A program made the position numbers and the translations under genes. The notes below the pieces were generated by a model. It searched no databases, had not been told where the DNA came from, and saw only the letters and a program-made list of their open reading frames with translations. A stretch of DNA of 64,000 bases from Agaricus subrufescens (Eukaryota > Basidiomycota > Agaricomycetes > Agaricales > Agaricaceae), in the NCBI GenBank assembly GCA_029945375.1, contig CM057060.1:2914001-2978000 (forward strand), in the 5' to 3' direction. Below are positions 57,735 through 64,000 of this stretch, piece by piece (position 1 is the first letter of the stretch; the number at the start of each line of letters is the position of its first letter).

Positions 57735-59981
57735 ATGCCGTCTAAGCTAGCCCCATATCCTATGCCCGACTCATATCCTGCGGCGCTGCTCAAAAATACA
57801 CCGGATATATTGCCATCCGTAGACGACCTCGAGCACATCCGCAAGGAACTCAGGTCGCTCAAGCAACGCGCCATCGACAGGGCCAAGAAGGCTGGCGAGG
57901 ACCTTCGAACTATTGAAGAGTCCATGCGCCGTCTGAAGGAGAAGGAAAAGGGCAAGCTCAAGGCAGTCGATAAGATCAAGCGCGAACGTGATTGTGCGTC
58001 AGTTCCCTCCTCCGAACCAGTCTGCTTCTAAAGCTCTACCTTTCTTGCGCCTTTCCATCTCTTCTGACCGTCGCGTTTACTTGTTTGCGACCAGTCACAC
58101 CCTTACCCGATGGCGATGAACCCAGGCTGTCCGGGGCTCATTCATCCAAATCCAGAAACAACTCACTTCCTTCTGCTGCAAACACACCAGGTTCACGGTC
58201 TTCGTTCGACCCACGCAGCCGCAGGTCAGCCTCCCGACTTCTATGCCCTACATATGAAGCTCACTCGTCTGTCAGTCTGCTCGACGACGCCAAGAGAAAG
58301 AAGAAAAAGCGGAAGCGAGAAGATGACAGTGATCTAGAACACGGTGCGTGTGACCAGGCTCCAGTATCCCCTTTGCCTCAACCTCAGCAGATGCACGTCC
58401 TCGCAAGTCTACACCTCCGTCGAGCCACACTCCTACCTTTATTCCTCCGCCACCAAAAGTTCCGAAACCCTCTGCTCAAACGCCTCAACCACATACCAAA
58501 GTAATTCAAGCCAGCTTGCTCTTTGTCGAAGCTGACAATACTGATCTTCTTTACAGTCCCTTGTGGGTCCCGATTTCACTGTACCATCATCTCAACCACT
58601 GCTCTCTCCCCGACCTCCCATCATGCCACCTCCAACACCCGGGCCTAGTAAGCCGTCCGAGGTAACAGAAGATTTCAGCAAGGCGAAACAGCCCTCCCAG
58701 GTGTCCATCCAATCATTTTACAATAGTATTGAACATTGGACACGAGCCATTCGCGAAGAAGATGTGGGTTACCTGGAAATCACTGGCGATGAAGTTGAAC
58801 CCTTTATTATGCCCAAACTTGGTCGACATTATACAGAAGTCTGGGAAGATCAAGATGCAGGTTTATTTCCTCCGCACGCCATCCTCGCCAACCAAGAGGC
58901 ACCACCGACATATTTCACACCTCCGGAACCAAAATGGGATCCATCAACGCTTGGAGATACGGATTTGTTAACGGAAGAAAAGGGTCATGGGCCGCTGACG
59001 GAAAGAGTCATCAGTGCATTATTGCCGTTGCAAGATCCAGCGGGCTGGAAAGGTGTCAAGGCGGCGGAGGATGCCATGGAGGGTAGGCCGGGTGGAAGTG
59101 GAGCTGCTGCTGCGCGCAAAGAGCGGTTGAATGTTACGGATTTGGAGGCCAGAATAAGGGATAACCTTCGGTCGCACGGATTACTTGACGTGCCTGTAAG
59201 CTTTTATCGGGAACTCAACTTATCTATAGCTAATCCTTTTTACGCGCCATAGCCAGATTTCACAGAAAAAGTGGATGATCCTATTGCGACAGCACTACGT
59301 CATGCACAAACGGAACTACGCCGTATCGTAGCTACGAATAAAGCAAGAAAAGCGAGATTGATTTCGATTGCCAGAGATCGACTAGGCTACGAGGAATATC
59401 TCGAATGCCGAAAGTCCATCGACAGGAATATCAATGCGCTATTTACGAAACTTCAGAAAAAAGACATGCCGAAGTATACTAAAAAGAAGAAGAAATCAGA
59501 TGGGAATGGAGGAGAGTCTGGTAATGCCATCAACGGAACGACGGGTACTGGGGGTGGAGGGGCAGCAAATCTACTTAGCAATCTCGCGCCAAGTCCAGCA
59601 GCACTGGGTTTCATCCAAGATGATGACCAACGTATTCATCTGAACGACCAACTCAAACACCTGATGGAAACAAGAAGAGATTGGGTAGATGATATCGGTT
59701 CTATCTTCGAACAGAAGGAAAGAGAACAACCTGGAAGGATATATGGATTACCAAAGGAGAGTATTTATAAGGGGATAGAGGAGGAGATTGAAAAGTTATT
59801 GGTTGACCCTGGACCGATTGTCATTGTTCAGGACGATGATATTCTGAGGAATGGGAGAGGAGGCAGTGGGGGTATTGGCGGAACCAGCGGCGTGGTTCCT
59901 GGGAGGGCGAAGGTGAAGGGGAAGGAGAGAGCCGGTACGCATAGTCTTGGTGGAGATGAGGTAATGATGGATTTAACTTGA
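57735..59981 (+). CDS. ada3: SAGA/ADA complex subunit Ada3 (Ngg1)
   Basis: Subunit of the Gcn5 histone acetyltransferase module. Start MPSKLAPYPMPDSYP, then a coiled coil (DDLEHIRKELRSLKQRA) and a low-complexity Pro/Ser and Lys-rich middle over three exons (introns near 57,990, 58,345 and 58,505). The conserved Ada3 C-terminal domain follows: SIQSFYNSIEHWTRAIREED, DLEARIRDNLRSHGLLD, ATALRHAQTELRRIVATNKA and the NALFTKLQKKDMPK helix. A Gly-rich loop and an acidic end at 59981 complete it. Intact. Confidence 0.88.
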
Positions 59982-60373
59982 TTTTCAAGCCTCTGATGCG
60001 AGCGGCTCCTGAGAAGGATCGAGTGAGGAGAGGGATATGACAACATCTCTTTTCTCTACTGCCTTTGTCTCGTGGTCTCGGTCCTCGACCACTCGATCGC
60101 ACTTGTTCTTTCCTCCACTCCTTTCCTCGTCCCCTGATAATACATTTTTCTTCATTACTGGATTCTCTTTCCACCTTGACATTTCTTAAGTTACCTTTAG
60201 TTTCTGTCTGGTGCATATTTGCTATTGTTAAGTTATCTCTTTGCTTTGGTTCTGGTCACCATTTTGGCACGACCGGACATAATAATATTAGGACCTGTGA
60301 ATTTCTATGTTGGCCAATGTGGAGTGTGTGTATAAATGAGAATTGTATAGGATATTGGATTTTAGAAAGCATG
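59982..60373. other. Convergent 3' intergenic region
   Basis: About 390 bases between two convergent genes; T-rich, no gene seen. Confidence 0.5.
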
Positions 60374-61533
60374 CTACGCGGAAGCCGTTTTTGCTTTTTT
60401 CGCTTTTTTGGGTGAAGCATCTTCCTCGCCTTTACGTTTCTTACCACTGCTTTTCTTCTCCTTCTTTTCCTTTCGCTTCTCTTTCCCTTCCGTATCACCT
60501 ACCTCTACCTCCTCTTCTCTCTCCACTTTCTTATCTTTCTTTTTCTTACTGCCACCACCTTTTTTAACGGGTTCCTCCTTCTCGACAACTTCGGATTGAA
60601 CGTTACTGTTCGCATCGGCCATAATAGCATCGTTGTCCGCCTGTAACACGTCTGCTATGATATTCTCTTCCTCCTCAGCATCATCCCCGGTAGAGGTTTT
60701 GGCGAGTGACCCATAAGGCATGAATCGATGAGTGAGTAGCTCAGGGGGGTACTTCTCTCTTGGTGGATTTGTGATGATAGTCTCGGTCGGAGCGGGCTCA
60801 ATAGTCGTGGAGGGTTGGGGTGGTTGCGCGGAGATGATGATATGTCTCGCTATAGGTTTCGGCGCTACAAGCAAAGAAAAAGGGCCGTGTTGAAGGAGGT
60901 AATTCTTGAGGGAAGATAGGCACCCACCAGCGTATAGTTTACCCTTTTTGCTTTTCCTTGGTAAGAGACATGAAAGTGATTTCATTTCGTCACCACCTAT
61001 TAGACTCATCGGTCCAGTGATTTCAGTGTTCTGATTCTCGTCGTGGTCGTCACCAAGTGACCAGATATCGTAGGAATTATGTTTTCGCTTGAGTGAACCT
61101 ACAAGTGCAGTTTTGCGTTTCTGTTTCTTAGAAGAATATGCGGTGGAAGTATGCTCGTCGAGATCAAACGACAGGCCCTCAAGATATTTCGGTTTAATCT
61201 ACACACAACACCCAAAAAAAATAACAATCAGAAATGGCAGCCGAAGTGATAAGCAAAACAAAACCAGCGCACACTTTCAGGAACTCTCATAACCCAAAGT
61301 TCAACATCATCATCTTCATTGACAGCATCCCAATCAAACTCTCCATACTCCTCGTCTGACAAATCGAGTGGTTCAGCCCCAGGTGGTGGTTGGTACTCCC
61401 AACTTATGTCTCTGCCCTCGTTTCTCCCCGAAGAACTTGAAGAACCTTCTCCTCTTGCTGTTGTTGCGCGTTTTTGCTGTGATTTGCTGCTTTTGGATTT
61501 TTTAGTTTTGGAACTGGACGCGATGGTAGACAT
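60374..61533 (-). CDS. rpa34: Likely RNA polymerase I subunit Rpa34
   Basis: Three exons: 61533-61273, 61198 to about 60,930, and about 60,866-60,374. The middle intron of about 63 nt can also be read through. The protein has a Ser/Lys-rich start, DISWEYQPPPGAEPL with LWVMRVPESIKPKYLEGLSF (the Trp-x-x-Arg-x-Pro type motif of A34-like subunits), and a beta-rich middle. It ends in a long Lys/Glu tail (SPKKAKKAKTASA). By family it would pair with Rpa49 in Pol I. Sequence conservation of this family is low, so the call rests on motif order and the basic tail; a general nucleolar Lys-rich protein is the alternative. Confidence 0.58.
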
Positions 61534-64000
61534 AATACCGTGCTAGGAGTGAAGGGAAAAGTTATGTGCAAGCTAATGTCTTGAGAACATAATAGATACA
61601 AATAATGTTATCACATTTGAAATTAACGTCATCTACATTCCTCCTGTGGAATAGCATTTGATACCTTGATCTCAGTGTTGTATAAGGTTATTTGACGGAA
61701 ACAACCCACTGCATAGTACGGAGTGTCTAACTAACGCCTGCGTCCATACGGAGTATTCAATCAAGGCCTGCGTCTAACCGAACCTGCGACTCCGACCCAC
61801 GAGGCTTTGAAACGGTATGTACATTTTGCAGGACTCTACTTATCACCACGATTACCTTTGAAAGCTGACCAAGACACTCAAACAATGTTTTCCGAATTGT
61901 TTCTCTGAAAGAAAAATTTCACTGTTTTGCGTGAGGTTTATCATCGACCAACAAACCCTCGTCGTCAGAAGGGTTTTTGCCCCGCAACTTGGGCCGATCA
62001 TCTCCTTTCGTCCAACAATGGGCTAAGCTGGTATAGGGCTACAGCTCTCCCCAATTCCGAGTGTCACCGTCGGCAATGACCATACCGCGAATTTCTCACC
62101 GATTTTCATTGTCTCTCATTCGTCGTTGAATTTCTATTGTTAGGTCAATTCATACGGGGTTGTAAAACAAATGAAAACAGAGTTAGCTCGCGCCATCCAT
62201 CAGACTTTTCTGCGCACTATACAGCCCAACTTTTTGTTGTTTTTTATGTACCCCCGAGGAATTTGAGCCGACATGTGCTTCAAATTGGGTAGCGAACATG
62301 GCTACTTTGAACAATGGACACACTTATCAAACTTCCAAAAATAGAAGAGTAGATTGGTCTTTGAATTCATAACTTTGTTACGCTTAGTAGGTAGGGCCAT
62401 TTCAGGAGCCAACAGTGTTCCGCTGAGAGTTCCGAATAAGTGATAACAATAACAACGCTCCTTTCCGGGTCCCTGAGGTGTAGAATAGCTTAAAACAGGC
62501 CTGCAAATTTTCATTCCCTACTACTTCCGCTATTCAGTGAGTGCGTAATTCTCCTAGCCGATTAATTTTATCATCTTCTTCTCTCTAGGCGCGCCTCTCT
62601 TCTGTTCTCTCCTTTTGGCCGTTCAGTCGTTCTCGCATTCATTTGTTTGAGGAATCCTGATGACCAGAAATGTTCGCACATCGCCTTGATATGTGAATCA
62701 GAGTTCATCCGAGCCATTTCAGTTGTTCTCGCATTAATTTGTTCGAGGAATCCTGGTGACCGGGCGGTAAAACTCTCCCTCATTTCAAAACGGTGGCATG
62801 GCCACTTCAGTCGTTCTTGTATTAATTTGTTCAAGGGATCTTGGGAGGCTACAAATCATCCTCCCTGTTTCAATTATACTCACATGCTTATTGCAGTGGC
62901 TCGCCGCTTCCCAGTCACCGCCTCAGTCATCTACTCTAACCACTATTTTTGGTTGAGCTGTGACTGTCCGGTTGAAGAAACGGAAATGACATAGGCTAGA
63001 GCCCCATCTGCTTCTTTCATATACGAAGTGCTACAGCCGTTCTCTCATATAAAAGAGAACACTCGCTGGCATTGGGAATGATCGAGGCAGGTGGACCTGG
63101 GGAAGGTTGCTTTAGTACCTCGTGCACCCTTGGCGTGGGCCTCAGGCTTAGATCATGTTTCCGTCTTTGGAACCTGGTTGACCAATGCACGCAAAACCTT
63201 TGTCCTCTTTGACTACATGTAATTGTCGATACTCCGTTAGGTATAGATTCGCTGTCATTTTGAGCGCTTCAACTCGGATTAGATACCTGTAGATTTATTC
63301 ATCGCCTTTTGCAATCTATCAAACCGCTCTTGCCAGATATGCTCGCCGACCTAGCTCCATGAGATTCTGATCCACTTTTCTATTTGATATATATTCATCT
63401 GGCAGGTCAGCTATTTTGAAATTCACCTGTATTGGCAGACCCGGACAAAATATCCGTTTATCGTCCTGCGATCAGAAACGCCTCAGTAGAACGGAGGATA
63501 GGGCAAGAAAAGCAGCGAAGGCAGGTAACGGGGCTTTTTTGCAAGTCACATCTGCATGTACTAGTTTGTGGAAGACCGTCACGGTTACAGTGTGATTCTG
63601 TCTCGTGGGAAGATATTGGTGCCCCTTACCTCACATCAATATATATCTGTGACCCTGTCCAGTCCATGTAACCCCCCGATTGAGATTCCTCCTTTACGAC
63701 AACAATTTACGACAACTATTGTGTGATTAATGTTCGTGCATTTGGAATGACCCTCTCACACTGCCATTTTTACCCATTGGCGGCCTGGACGATAACGGCT
63801 TTCTGCTATCTATCAACATATCATCCCGGACCTGACTATGGAGTTTCTACTAATCCTCTCGCTCACAGTGAAAAGTTTGCTTCTAATTGAAGCAATGAAA
63901 TGGCCTTATTATCTCCGGGAGTATCTTTTATTTCCTGACATCTTCCTTGTAAACAACGACCTCGGAAGTAACCTATTATGGACGTCAACAGATTCGTAAA
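61534..64000. other. 2.4 kb without a recognised gene
   Basis: Open frames are short and lack start context or domains on both strands. An imperfect tandem repeat lies at 62,621-62,850 (listed separately). The rest may be a long intergenic region or the flank of a gene beyond the window. Confidence 0.5.
62621..62850. repeat. Imperfect tandem repeat, three units of about 90 bases
   Basis: Units begin at about 62,622, 62,718 and 62,806 with TTCAGTCGTTCTCGCATT, TTCAGTTGTTCTCGCATT and TTCAGTCGTTCTTGTATT. Each continues with AATTTGTTCGAGGAATCCTG or a close variant. The second halves are less alike. Function unknown. Confidence 0.65.

Overview
The window looks like nuclear DNA of a mushroom-forming basidiomycete (Agaricomycetes, probably Agaricales). 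The evidence is short GT-AG introns of about 48-60 nt in nearly every gene, clear fungal orthologues (Srs2 helicase, Gpi12, Per1, Hos2, Ada3/Ngg1, probably Rpa34), a secreted GMC oxidoreductase, a class-typical P450, a DIRS-order retrotransposon, and an expanded NACHT-NTPase family. All assignments are made by eye from motifs; no database search was run.

Layout. 1-15,670 is a tandem array of five NACHT (STAND/NLR-like) genes on the + strand. 15,806-31,586 is an interruption with an Srs2-like helicase (-), a DIRS-like element inserted just upstream of that helicase (-), a cytochrome P450 (+), a membrane-anchored histidine acid phosphatase (+) and a GlcNAc-PI de-N-acetylase (+). 31,929-37,787 holds two more NACHT paralogs on the - strand, so the two arms face each other. 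From 38,484 onward the DNA is ordinary: GMC oxidoreductase (-), F-box-like protein (+), Per1 (-), Hos2-type histone deacetylase with a long RG-rich tail (+), two tandem sterol-glucosyltransferase-like genes (-), an SLC41/MgtE-type Mg2+ transporter (-), Ada3 (+), a likely Pol I Rpa34 subunit (-), and 2.4 kb without a recognisable gene.

Main result. The seven NACHT genes share one six-exon architecture that can be rebuilt at base resolution: first exon always 97 nt, NACHT exon 1308 nt in six copies and 1320 nt in one. Six are intact. One (10,385-12,757) carries a TGG-to-TAG nonsense change at the last codon of exon 4. The family has no WD40, ankyrin or TPR repeats. A Lys/Arg-rich head and a Gly/Asn/Thr-rich beta-type segment precede NACHT, and a conserved tail with four invariant cysteines follows it. 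I do not recognise these two flanking modules. The N-terminal segment sits where short signalling motifs occur in other fungal NLRs, so this family is the best candidate for an undescribed self-defence or allorecognition system here.

History. Copies 1 and 2 lie in a roughly 3.2-kb segmental duplication that includes flanks and promoter. Six copies share a TATA-containing promoter block. A degenerate gene relic travels with the duplications and reappears inverted beside copy 7. A fragment of NACHT 3' flank at 31.8 kb lies in the wrong orientation for its neighbour. The array is therefore rearranging. The DIRS element has 283-bp direct repeats differing at one base, so it is a young insertion, yet its gag frame is broken.
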